Source: Phycisphaerales bacterium UBA7812 (GTDB taxonomy: Bacteria; Planctomycetota; Phycisphaerae; Phycisphaerales; UBA1924). Taken from it: a stretch of 9,594 nt of DNA. A program made the position numbers and the translations under genes. The notes under the pieces were generated by a model. It saw only the letters and a list, made by a program, of their open reading frames with translations. It searched no databases and had not been told where the DNA came from. The stretch lies in contig DLBY01000060.1 of the NCBI GenBank assembly GCA_002480345.1, forward strand, positions 1-9,594, written 5' to 3'. Shown piece after piece: positions 1 to 7,315 of the stretch (positions are counted from its first letter, which is position 1; each line of letters starts with the position of its first letter).

Positions 1-2
1 CT

Positions 3-1055
3 TCCGATCTGCACGAGTTCGGCAAGACGCTGGTCAAGTACGCGAGCCGGACGAGCCGGCTCGAGCATGTCTTCATCAGCGCCGGCGGCGCGCTGGCGAA
101 CGAGAACGCGATCAAAATCTGCTACCAGAAGCACGCGCCCGCGAGCCGGGTCATCGCGTTCAAGCACTGCTTCATGGGTCGCACGGTGACGATGAGCCAG
201 ATCGGTGACTCCGCCGGCAACCGGCAGGGCATCCCGCTGTCCACCCAGGTCGATTACATGGGCTTCTGGAATGACGAGGCCGCGGAAAAGGTGGGCGGCA
301 AGGACGCCTTCATCGACCACGAATGCTGGAGGCTCAAGGAGCTGTTCACGCGGTACCCCCGCCAGCACGCGTGCTTCATCTTCGAGCTCGTGCAGGGTGA
401 GGGCGGGTTCACGACCGCGCCGCGCGAGTTCTATGTCCGCCTGATGGAGATGTGCAAAGAGCACGGCGTCGCGGTGTGGGCCGACGAGGTGCAGTCGTTC
501 GGGCGCACCGAGCAGATGTTCGCGTTCGAGCACTTTGATCTGGGTGAGTATGTCGATGTCGTGACGGTGGGCAAGAGCACGCAGGCGTGCGCGACGCTGT
601 ACACGGCGGACTACAACCCCAAGCCGGGCCTGCTCAGCGGCACCTTCATGGGCGCGACCGCGGAGTTCGCGGTGGGCAAGCGCGTGCTCGAGTTGATGGA
701 GTCCACAGGCCTGTACGGCGACGACGGGCTCGCGGCGCAGCACCACAAGGCCTTCCTGGCGCAGGTCGACGCCCTCAAGGCGAAGCACCCCGACTGGTTC
801 CCGGAGGTTCCCTTCATCACCGGGCACGCGGGGGGCGTGGGCGGCATGATGCGCTTCACCCCCTTCGGCGGCGAGAAAGCGAAGATCGGCAAGCTCTGCA
901 AGGTCCTCTTCGACGAGGGCATCGTCGCGTTCTACAACGGGCACGGGCCCTTCCATGTCCGCTTCCTGCCCCCGCTGGGGTGCATGAAGACGGGCGATTG
1001 GCCCATGGTCTTCGAGATCATCGAGCGTGCGATGGCGAAGGTCGCGGCGGGCTGA
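3..1055 (+). CDS. Class III PLP-dependent aminotransferase (5'-truncated)
   Basis: This is the C-terminal part of a fold-type I, class III aminotransferase, which moves an amino group (often from an omega-amine such as ornithine or lysine) to an oxo-acid using PLP. The frame is open from base 3 and gives about 350 residues to a TGA at 1053-1055; the start lies off the window. In order it shows an SAGGALANENA segment (visible residues 27-37), the ADEVQSFGRT motif with the PLP-binding Asp at about residue 161, and VGKSTQ, whose Lys at about 191 should form the Schiff base. A VRFLPPLG segment near the end is the usual class III closing motif. GKSTQ replaces the GKALGGG typical of ornithine aminotransferases and recalls the GKKTQ of lysine 6-aminotransferase (Lat). 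An astA homologue 2.4 kb downstream makes a succinylornithine aminotransferase (AstC) role possible. The class call is firm; the substrate is not. The first three codons may be adapter sequence. Confidence 0.88.
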   Translation, partial: SDLHEFGKTLVKYASRTSRLEHVFISAGGALANENAIKICYQKHAPASRVIAFKHCFMGRTVTMSQIGDSAGNRQGIPLSTQVDYMGFWNDEAAEKVGGKDAFIDHECWRLKELFTRYPRQHACFIFELVQGEGGFTTAPREFYVRLMEMCKEHGVAVWADEVQSFGRTEQMFAFEHFDLGEYVDVVTVGKSTQACATLYTADYNPKPGLLSGTFMGATAEFAVGKRVLELMESTGLYGDDGLAAQHHKAFLAQVDALKAKHPDWFPEVPFITGHAGGVGGMMRFTPFGGEKAKIGKLCKVLFDEGIVAFYNGHGPFHVRFLPPLGCMKTGDWPMVFEIIERAMAKVAAG

Positions 1056-1135
1056 CCGAGCGCCCCCCCCCCGGTGAACGGTCGGGCCGAAGCCGCGGGT
1101 GAAACCCCGGGACCCCTCGACCGTACCATCGTCGT

Positions 1136-2167
1136 ATGAACACGATCCGCTTCGTGGTGCTGTCTCTGTTGTGCGCCGTCGCCTCGCTGTGCGCCGCCGG
1201 TCCCGTCGAGATCTCCTTTTCCATCGAGACGGGTCTCGAACTCGACGGGACGCTGCTGCTCCCCGAGGGGGAAGCGCCGGAAGCGGGATGGCCCGCGGTT
1301 CTGCTGCTCGCGGGGTCGGGGCCCACCGATCGGAACGGGGACCAGGGCCCGATCGTCACCGGTGTGCTCCAGCAGATCGCCGACGATCTCGCGGCATCGG
1401 GGATCGCCTCGCTCCGGTACGACAAGCGGTCGGTCACCCGGTATGCGCGCGACTATCCGCCGCTCGAGGAACTCGCGGCGTTCTTCCGCTTGCAGCGGTT
1501 CGTCGACGATGCGCAGCGGGGCATGTCGCTGCTCCGGAAGCGAAGCGAGATCGACCCCGCCCGCGTCGGGGTGGTGGGGCATTCGGAGGGCGCGGTGCTC
1601 GCGTTGATGCTCGCGAACGGGGAGGACCCGCCCGCGGCCTCTGCTTTGCTCTGCGGGCCCGGGCGTCCCATCGCGACGATCCTGCGGGAGCAGATCTTCG
1701 CCCAACTCGACGCCTCCCCGGAACCCACCAGGTCGGAGCAGAAGGCGATCTTCGATGAGGCGATGACCGCGATCCGGGACGGCGAGCCACTGCCCAACCC
1801 GCTCCCCGCGTGGTCGCGGACGATCTTCAATGTCACGACAACAGGGATCCTGCGGGATTATCAGACGACGGACCCGCTCTCGCTCGCCCGCGGCGCAAAG
1901 GGCCCGATCCTCGTGCTCAACGCGGGCGCGGATATCCAGGTCTCGGTAGAGCGGGATCACGAGCCGCTGGCGGAAGCGGTCGCTTCGCGGGAGGGCGCGT
2001 CCAGCCGCGCGGTGATCATCGACGGCGCGAGCCACAACCTCAAGGCGGTCGAGAAACCCAGCGATCCGGGCTATGCCGGCCCGGTCGTGCCCGGGGCGCT
2101 CGACGCCCTCCGCGGCTGGCTCCATGATGCCTTGGGTTCAGAGCCCGCGAACCCGTCCGAGCCTTGA
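1136..2167 (+). CDS. Exported alpha/beta hydrolase
   Basis: The 343-residue product begins with a signal peptide: residues 1-22 have a short basic n-region, a hydrophobic core and a likely cut near CAA-G. The rest is an alpha/beta hydrolase resembling the Hydrolase_4 / dienelactone-hydrolase-like group. AGSGPTDRNG (59-68) is the oxyanion-loop motif seen in secreted esterases and peptidase-like members. GHSEG places the nucleophile at Ser150. NAGADIQVS gives a likely acid at Asp266, and GASHN gives His300. The triad looks complete, so an active periplasmic or secreted esterase or peptidase is expected; the substrate cannot be told from sequence. It lies 80 bp after the aminotransferase on the same strand. 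There is no clear Shine-Dalgarno before the ATG, which is usual in this phylum. It could be transcribed with the aminotransferase, but nothing links their functions. Confidence 0.85.
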   Translation: MNTIRFVVLSLLCAVASLCAAGPVEISFSIETGLELDGTLLLPEGEAPEAGWPAVLLLAGSGPTDRNGDQGPIVTGVLQQIADDLAASGIASLRYDKRSVTRYARDYPPLEELAAFFRLQRFVDDAQRGMSLLRKRSEIDPARVGVVGHSEGAVLALMLANGEDPPAASALLCGPGRPIATILREQIFAQLDASPEPTRSEQKAIFDEAMTAIRDGEPLPNPLPAWSRTIFNVTTTGILRDYQTTDPLSLARGAKGPILVLNAGADIQVSVERDHEPLAEAVASREGASSRAVIIDGASHNLKAVEKPSDPGYAGPVVPGALDALRGWLHDALGSEPANPSEP

Positions 2168-2202
2168 GATGCGCTGCGACGCTGGATATCCCCCGATTTG
2201 GG

Positions 2203-2230
2203 TTGATCGAGGCGCGTGAGTGGATATTCT
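2203..2230 (+). promoter_or_regulatory. Possible sigma-70 promoter for the dockerin protein
   Basis: TTGATC (2203-2208) and TATTCT (2225-2230) are separated by 16 bp, each matching 4 of 6 consensus bases, in an otherwise GC-rich gap. Transcription would begin near 2237, about 70 bases before the chosen ATG at 2306. It would also exclude the longer reading-frame start at 2216. This rests on consensus matching only. Confidence 0.35.
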
Positions 2231-2305
2231 CGGTTGTCGGGCGGGGGCGGTTCACCAGCGGGGGATCCGTCGAGCCTGATTCCGAAGACACGGGGAAGGG
2301 GCATC

Positions 2306-3298
2306 ATGAAGTGCACGCAGATCATCGGTGCCGCGGTCGCGGCGGGTTCGGTTTCGCTCGCGATCGCAGGCGGTGCCGTCGGCACGGGCGGGCTGTTGCT
2401 CGAGTCCTCGTTCAACCCGGCCGAGGGCGGGTCGATGAACTCGATCGGGTTCAACACGCAGACCGATGAGGTGTTCGTGCACTTCAACGGGAGCGCGTCG
2501 ATCCATGTTTACGCGACCGACGGGACTTTCCTGCGCACGATCCCCAAGCCCGCGCCGGGTGGCAATGACGACGACATGGACTTCGCGTCCGTCCCCGTCG
2601 ATGTCGGCGGCGTGGTCGTTCCCGCTCATTCACTGCTGATCGTCGAGAACGACTCGGATCCGCCCCGGATCTACGCGGTCGATCCGTCGGACGGCACGGT
2701 GCTCGCGCAGCAGGCGTTCGAAGGCGCGGCGGTCGGACAGTGGACCGGCGGCGGGTACAGCCTCGCGCGGGGGACCTTCTTCACCTCGGACTGGAACCGC
2801 AATTTCATCCAGGAGGTCGACGCGTCGGACGGGACGATCCTAGGTGAGTTCCCGATCCGCCCCGCCGGGTCGCCCGCGTGGGATTTCTTCTACAGCGATC
2901 TCGAGGTGCTCGACGCGGACGGGAATCTGTATCTCGTGAGCGACTCGCAGACCTCGATCCGCGCGATGAGCCCGACCGGCGTGTGGGGGGGCGATTTCCA
3001 GGTCGGGTCGCTCGGTGTCTCGGGCATGTCGGGCATCGCGATCGATGACGAGACGGGCGAGGCGTGGATCTCGAGCCAGAACGGGAATGTCTACCGCCTC
3101 TCGGGGTTCCCGCCCGATGGGTGCGTGATCGCGGACCTCGCGCCCCCGCTCGGCGTGCTCGACCTCAACGATGTCGGCGGGTTCGTGAGCGCGTTCCTGT
3201 CCCAGCAGCCCATCGCGGATCTCGGTGAGCCGTTCGGTATCTGGGATCTGGGGGACATCCTCGCGTTCATCGACGCCTTCCAGGCGGGTTGCCCCTGA
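2306..3298 (+). CDS. Exported beta-propeller-like protein with C-terminal GC-type dockerin
   Basis: The 330-residue product begins with a signal peptide (about residues 1-26, MKCTQ followed by an Ala/Gly/Val core). The start is chosen at 2306 because it is preceded by a purine-rich GGGGAAGGGG at 2292-2301 and directly precedes the signal peptide; the frame is open further back to an ATG at 2216. The middle, about residues 30-265, contains recurring units such as IYAVDPSDGTVL, IQEVDASDGTILG and IAIDDETGEAWISS, resembling NHL/YncE-type beta-propeller blades. The last 60 residues are a GC-type dockerin: a Cys, the repeats LDLNDVGGFVSAF and WDLGDILAFIDAF with Asp/Asn calcium-ligand positions, and the end GCP. 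This dockerin type is widespread on exported proteins of Phycisphaerales and is thought to serve anchoring or sorting, not classical cellulosome assembly. The propeller's ligand is unknown. Confidence 0.85.
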   Translation: MKCTQIIGAAVAAGSVSLAIAGGAVGTGGLLLESSFNPAEGGSMNSIGFNTQTDEVFVHFNGSASIHVYATDGTFLRTIPKPAPGGNDDDMDFASVPVDVGGVVVPAHSLLIVENDSDPPRIYAVDPSDGTVLAQQAFEGAAVGQWTGGGYSLARGTFFTSDWNRNFIQEVDASDGTILGEFPIRPAGSPAWDFFYSDLEVLDADGNLYLVSDSQTSIRAMSPTGVWGGDFQVGSLGVSGMSGIAIDDETGEAWISSQNGNVYRLSGFPPDGCVIADLAPPLGVLDLNDVGGFVSAFLSQQPIADLGEPFGIWDLGDILAFIDAFQAGCP

Positions 3299-3411
3299 CG
3301 CGCTCTCCGCCCGCCCTCCTCTCTTCTGGGGGGTGGCTCGCGGGGACGGTTGCGAGAGTCAATCGCTTGCCGCGTGACGGGGGTTCTCCCCGATCCGTGC
3401 GGGTCATCGGT

Positions 3412-3426
3412 CCGACCTATGGTCGG
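3412..3426 (+). repeat. Perfect 6-bp inverted repeat just before the astA start
   Basis: CCGACC (3412-3417) and GGTCGG (3421-3426) flank a three-base TAT, ending two bases before the ATG at 3429. In mRNA this could form a small hairpin over the ribosome-binding region, where no Shine-Dalgarno is evident. As DNA it could be an operator half-site pair. It may also be chance. Confidence 0.35.
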
Positions 3427-3428
3427 GT

Positions 3429-4721
3429 ATGTATGTGATCCGACGGGCGAAGGTGGACGACGCGACGACGCTGCTCAAGCTGGCGAAGATGGTCCATTTC
3501 ATCAACCTCCCGCCGGACAAGGAGATCATCACCCAGAAGATCGTCCACTCGCGGAACTGCTTCCTGAAGCTCGCGAACGCGCAGGCGGAGCTCGAGCCCG
3601 AGCCGCTCCCCCAGTCGATCGTGGGCATCGGGGACGAGCGGACGACGATCGAGGGGCTCGGGGTCTCCGCGGCGCGGTCCGACCTGTTCGTGTTCGTGCT
3701 CGAGGATACGACCAGCGGGAATGTGCTGGGCACCAGCCAGACGCTCGCGAAGATGGGCGGCCCGGGCAATCCGAACTTCTCCTTCCGCCTCGAGAAGCGC
3801 GAGTTCTTCAGCGAGAGCCTGCAGACCGGCAGCACGCAGGTCGTCGCGGTGCTCCGCGAGGACGAGTCGGGCCCGACGGAGATCGGGGGGCTGATCATCC
3901 AGCCCTCGTTCCGCGGCCATCCCAAGAAGCTGGGCTGGTTCCTCTCGATCGTCCGCTTCCACTTCATGGGCCTGCACCGCAAGGTGTTCAGCGACAAGGT
4001 GATCGCTGAGATGATGGCGCCGATCACCGCGGATTCGCACAATCTGCTGTGGGACTACCTGGGGCGCCGGTTCATCCCGCTCAGCTACGACGAAGCGGAC
4101 CGGTTCTGCCAGTACAGCCGCGAGTTCATCGCGACCATGCTGCCGCGCGAGCCCCTGTACCTCTCGCTGCTCCCTCCCGCGGCGCGCGCCGTGATCGGTG
4201 AGGTGGGCCCCGAGACGAAGAGCGCGCGCCGGATGCTCGAGAAACTCGGGTTCGTGTACGGCGGGATCGTCGATCCCTTCGACGGCGGGCCCCATCTCAC
4301 CGCGTACACCGATGACATCTCCCTCGTCCGTGAGACGGTCTGGAGGCGTGCGAGCAAGCCCGTCCGCGCGACCGCCTGCAAGCGGAGGGGTGTGGTCAGC
4401 GTCCTCAAGGACAACGGCGAGTTCTTCGCGATCCACGAGGATTTCGCGGTCAACGCGGATGGCACGATCGGTATCACCAAGGCCCACGCGTCCGTGATCG
4501 GGCTCGAGGAAGGCGATGCGGTCGGCGTGACGCCCACGGATCGAAAGGGGCCCGTGCCCGAGCCCGCACGAGCAGAAGCCCGTGCCTCGACCAAGAAGAA
4601 GCCTCGCAGCAAGCGTGCGAAGACCGAGCCCACGCGCGGCGGGCCCAAGAAGCCCACGCGCAAGGTGTCCGCGAAGAGTTCAGGCGCTCGGAAGCCCGCT
4701 CGCTCCAAGCGCTCCGCCTGA
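3429..4721 (+). CDS. astA: Arginine N-succinyltransferase family protein (AstA-like) with basic C-terminal tail
   Basis: This matches the AstA family, which transfers succinyl from succinyl-CoA to the alpha-amino group of arginine (or ornithine) as the first step of the AST catabolic pathway in the cytosol. Family landmarks appear in order: MYVIRRAKVDD at the N-terminus, LFVFVLEDTTSGNVLG (86-101), QPSFRGHPKKLGWFLSIVRF (158-177) in the acyl-CoA-binding region, DKVIAEMMAPIT (189-200), a WDYLGRRF segment, a LPREPLY segment, and IVDPFDGGPHL (280-290). The enzyme core ends at about residue 370. Typical AstA is about 340-345 residues; this product has 430. The excess is a longer stretch at about 45-85 and a 57-residue tail (374-430) with 20 Lys/Arg and only 3 Glu, rich in Pro, Ser, Thr and Ala. 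The family call is firm. Arginine as the substrate is inferred. The gene symbol follows family membership. Confidence 0.88.
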   Translation: MYVIRRAKVDDATTLLKLAKMVHFINLPPDKEIITQKIVHSRNCFLKLANAQAELEPEPLPQSIVGIGDERTTIEGLGVSAARSDLFVFVLEDTTSGNVLGTSQTLAKMGGPGNPNFSFRLEKREFFSESLQTGSTQVVAVLREDESGPTEIGGLIIQPSFRGHPKKLGWFLSIVRFHFMGLHRKVFSDKVIAEMMAPITADSHNLLWDYLGRRFIPLSYDEADRFCQYSREFIATMLPREPLYLSLLPPAARAVIGEVGPETKSARRMLEKLGFVYGGIVDPFDGGPHLTAYTDDISLVRETVWRRASKPVRATACKRRGVVSVLKDNGEFFAIHEDFAVNADGTIGITKAHASVIGLEEGDAVGVTPTDRKGPVPEPARAEARASTKKKPRSKRAKTEPTRGGPKKPTRKVSAKSSGARKPARSKRSA

Positions 4722-5693
4722 TTCGCGTCCGTCGTCGCGCATCGGTCCGAGGCCGGTATAGCCCAACTGCTCCGGCGCGACGGGCGCCCCGCACTCGGGG
4801 CAGCGGTCCGACTTCGCATCACGCAGGTCATACTCGCAGACGCGGCAGCAATGCTCGCGGGCGGTCCAGTAGGCGCCCGAGATCTGCCAGTAGCAGGCCC
4901 CGAACACCGTCGCGCCCAGCGGGAGCGCGAGGAACAGGACGGGCAGCAGCAGGAGCAGCACGCAGGCGACGCCCAGCAGCCAGCCCAGCACAAGCAGCGC
5001 CGCGAGGCGGGGACGCACGCCGGGGCGTCGGGTCATCACCCACGAGAGCTTGACGGATTCCCAGGGTCCCGACACGCGGTACTCGGTGTCCAGGCAGACC
5101 ATCGGCGCGAACATCAAGCGCGGGACGAGCACCAGCAGCAGGCCCAGGATCAGCGCCATCGTGAAGAGCGCAGCCGTGAGCGCGAAGGCGCCCGATTGCC
5201 CCGTGCCGGAAACCGCGAGCACCAGGAACACCATGCCGACAAGACCCGCGGGGATCCAGACCACCAGCGCGATCGCGATCGAGGCGATCGCGCTGGCGCC
5301 GACGACGGGCCAGTATCTGCCGAACGGTCGGAACAGGTCCGACGCGGTCGCCTGCTCCCGCCTCGCGCACCGGTACCCGATGTCGAGCAAGCCGAGCAGG
5401 ATGATCGGATAGAACAGGAAGGTCGCGGCCCAGTCCACCAGCGGGAGCAGCGTGAACAGCGAGGTGATGAACGCCGCGATCTTTCCGCCGAGAAACAGCA
5501 GCAGATAGAGCGCCGAGGCGCCCAGCAGCAGGCCGTAGCGTTCGCACATCGCTCGCCACCCGATGCCCAGCGCGTTGCCGATCGTGAAGGGCAACGCCGC
5601 GTCGCGTCGCATCTCCGGAGGGGTCCAGGGCTGTGCCGGCACCCGCGGTGCGTCGCGCATCGTCTCGTTCGGATCGGTCGGAGTCTCGTGCAC
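4680..5693 (-). CDS. Multi-pass membrane protein with C-terminal zinc ribbon
   Basis: No named family is recognised. The product has about 337 residues if it starts at the GTG at 5693, which has AGAGAAGA seven bases upstream. The frame is open back to 5768, overlapping the ligase gene, and an ATG at 5660 is also possible. After a polar, Pro-rich N-terminus come several hydrophobic stretches (about residues 54-80, 84-106, 130-163, 168-195 and 230-270), giving roughly six membrane passes. The C-terminal soluble part carries CxxC-x11-CxxC (Cys at about 282, 285, 297 and 300; CRVCEYDL then CPECGAPV), a treble-clef-like zinc ribbon often seen on planctomycete membrane proteins. It starts 28 bp after the ligase stop and is probably co-transcribed with it. 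A role in membrane or lipid homeostasis is only a guess from that pairing. Its last 42 bases overlap the end of astA on the other strand. Confidence 0.78.
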   Translation of the reverse strand: MHETPTDPNETMRDAPRVPAQPWTPPEMRRDAALPFTIGNALGIGWRAMCERYGLLLGASALYLLLFLGGKIAAFITSLFTLLPLVDWAATFLFYPIILLGLLDIGYRCARREQATASDLFRPFGRYWPVVGASAIASIAIALVVWIPAGLVGMVFLVLAVSGTGQSGAFALTAALFTMALILGLLLVLVPRLMFAPMVCLDTEYRVSGPWESVKLSWVMTRRPGVRPRLAALLVLGWLLGVACVLLLLLPVLFLALPLGATVFGACYWQISGAYWTAREHCCRVCEYDLRDAKSDRCPECGAPVAPEQLGYTGLGPMRDDGRESGGALGASGLPSA

Positions 5694-5721
5694 CGTCGTC
5701 TCTTCTCTTGGTTGTCGTCGA

Positions 5722-7263
5722 TCAGCCTTCCGAGGCGGGCGCCGGCGCGGGCTCGGGCGCGTTGTCACGGTCCGCCTTGGAATCTCCGGGGAGGAACCCC
5801 GTCAACTCCCGCCGCAGGATCTTGCCGGTCGGGTTCCGGGGCAGCGCGTCGATGAGATGGATGTGTCGGGGCACCTTGTACCCCGCGAGGTGCTCGCGGC
5901 AGAAGGAGACCAACTCGCGTTCGTCGAAGTCCGCTTCGCCCACCTCCTCGCACAGCTCGACGAAGGCGACGGGGACCTCACCCCGCATGGGGTCCGAGAC
6001 GCCGATGACGCCCGACGCGTGGACCTTGGGGTGCCGGTTGAGGACATCCTCGATCTCGCGCGGGAAGACATTCTCGCCGCCCACGATGATCATCTCCTTG
6101 ATCCGGCCCGTGATGAACAGGTAGCCGTTTTCGTCGATCTTTCCCTGGTCCCCTGTCCGGTAGAAGCCCCGCTCGTCGAAGACCTCCTCGGTCTTGTCGG
6201 GCAGGTGGTAATACCCCGTCATCATGTTGGGGCCGCGCAGACGGACCTCGCCGTCGGCGCCGACCGGCAGCTCCCGTTCCGTCTTGGGATCAACGATGCG
6301 TTGCTCAACGCCCGGCACGGGGCGCCCCACGGAATGAGGACGGCACGCCTCGGAGATCGCGCAGTGTGTCGCGGGCGCCATCTCGGTCATGCCGTACCCC
6401 TCGCAGATGTGCTTGCCGTAGCGATCCTTGAACTTCTGCTGCACCGCGTCGGGGAGGGCTTCCGAGCCCGAGACGATCAGGCGGAGCGACGCGAGGTGGT
6501 CGGGCGTGCCGCTCTTGAGCGCCGCGATCGCGTTGTACATCGAGGGAATGCCGACCATGATCGTCGCCCGCTGATCGCGGACGAGCTCGATGAGCCTTTT
6601 GGGCATGAACCGCGCCGTGTAGACGACGCGGACGCCGTGCGTGAGGGGGGTGAGCGTGAGCTGGGTCATCCCGTAGCAGTGGAACTGGGGCAGCACGCCC
6701 AGCATGCAGTCGGTCTTCGCCGACAGGCCCAGGTGTTCCTTGCCCTGGCGCACATTCGCCGCGAGCGCGCCGTGGCTGAGCATCACGCCCTTGGGCTTGC
6801 CGCTTGTCCCGCTCGTGTAGACGATCGCCGCGAGATCGCTCGGCTTCGCGCCCGCCGGCACGACGGGCGCCGGCACCGCCTTGAAGTTGATCTCCTCGAG
6901 CCGCCTGAGGTTTTTCACGCGCGGGGTGCGCTCGAGGAACTCGAGCATGGGGCCCACGGTGTAGATCGTGTCGATCCCCGAATCGTCGATCACATACTGG
7001 AGCTCGTCGGGCTTCAGCAGGTAGTTGAGCGGGACGATCGTCTTGCCCGCGCTCCAGGCGCCCAGCGCCGCGATCGGGAACGCCCCGCTCGTCGGGAGCA
7101 GCAGGCCCACATTCTCCGTCGCGCACTCGGCGCCGATCCGGTCGGCCATGTGCAGCGAGGCGACCAGCATGTCGATCCCGCGATAGTCCCGGCTATCGTC
7201 TGTCGCAACGCGGCGGAGGGGACGGGTCGCGAATCGCCTGAGGATGGGCCAGTGGATCGCCAT
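5722..7263 (-). CDS. AMP-forming acyl-CoA synthetase / acyl-adenylate ligase
   Basis: This ANL-superfamily enzyme of 513 residues activates a carboxylic acid with ATP to an acyl-adenylate and then normally forms the CoA thioester. It probably acts on fatty acids in the cytosol or at the inner membrane. Landmarks in order: VYTSGTSGKPKGVMLSH (148-164, the ATP-phosphate loop, motif A3), EGYGMTE (288-294, A5), YRTGDQGKI (368-376, A7, ribose-binding Asp), GRIKEMIIVGGENVFPREIE (386-405, hinge and A8), and PRNPTGKILR (475-484) with the catalytic Lys at about 481. All core motifs are intact. The ATG at 7263 is chosen because AGAGGA lies ten bases upstream and the product then has normal length; the open frame extends to 7779 without family similarity. 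The order resembles FadD-like and AAS-type ligases. The acyl chain cannot be predicted. It ends in an Ala/Pro-rich tail of about 20 residues. Confidence 0.92.
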   Translation of the reverse strand: MAIHWPILRRFATRPLRRVATDDSRDYRGIDMLVASLHMADRIGAECATENVGLLLPTSGAFPIAALGAWSAGKTIVPLNYLLKPDELQYVIDDSGIDTIYTVGPMLEFLERTPRVKNLRRLEEINFKAVPAPVVPAGAKPSDLAAIVYTSGTSGKPKGVMLSHGALAANVRQGKEHLGLSAKTDCMLGVLPQFHCYGMTQLTLTPLTHGVRVVYTARFMPKRLIELVRDQRATIMVGIPSMYNAIAALKSGTPDHLASLRLIVSGSEALPDAVQQKFKDRYGKHICEGYGMTEMAPATHCAISEACRPHSVGRPVPGVEQRIVDPKTERELPVGADGEVRLRGPNMMTGYYHLPDKTEEVFDERGFYRTGDQGKIDENGYLFITGRIKEMIIVGGENVFPREIEDVLNRHPKVHASGVIGVSDPMRGEVPVAFVELCEEVGEADFDERELVSFCREHLAGYKVPRHIHLIDALPRNPTGKILRRELTGFLPGDSKADRDNAPEPAPAPASEG

Positions 7264-7315
7264 GCGTGCTTGGTCCTCTTCTGGGGTCCGGTCTTTCAGG
7301 ATCGCTGCGACGGAC

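Noticed and set aside
932..2125. A 397-residue minus-strand open frame opposite the alpha/beta hydrolase
   Set aside because: The plus strand encodes a complete hydrolase with an intact triad. The antisense product has no domain and the Arg-rich composition of a mirror frame.
2216..2305. Upstream extension of the dockerin protein to an ATG at 2216
   Set aside because: It would put 30 polar residues before a clear signal peptide and skip the purine-rich site before the ATG at 2306. A candidate -10 element lies within it.
3307..3344. Imperfect GC-rich hairpin after the dockerin gene
   Set aside because: The arms have several mismatches and no T-tract follows, so a terminator cannot be supported.
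3417..4487. A 356-residue minus-strand open frame opposite astA
   Set aside because: AstA family motifs are clear on the plus strand; the antisense frame is low-complexity and featureless.
4851..5855. A 334-residue plus-strand open frame rich in Gln, Arg and Glu
   Set aside because: It is the reverse complement of the Leu/Val-rich membrane segments of the minus-strand protein, which naturally gives Gln/Glu/Arg-rich text.
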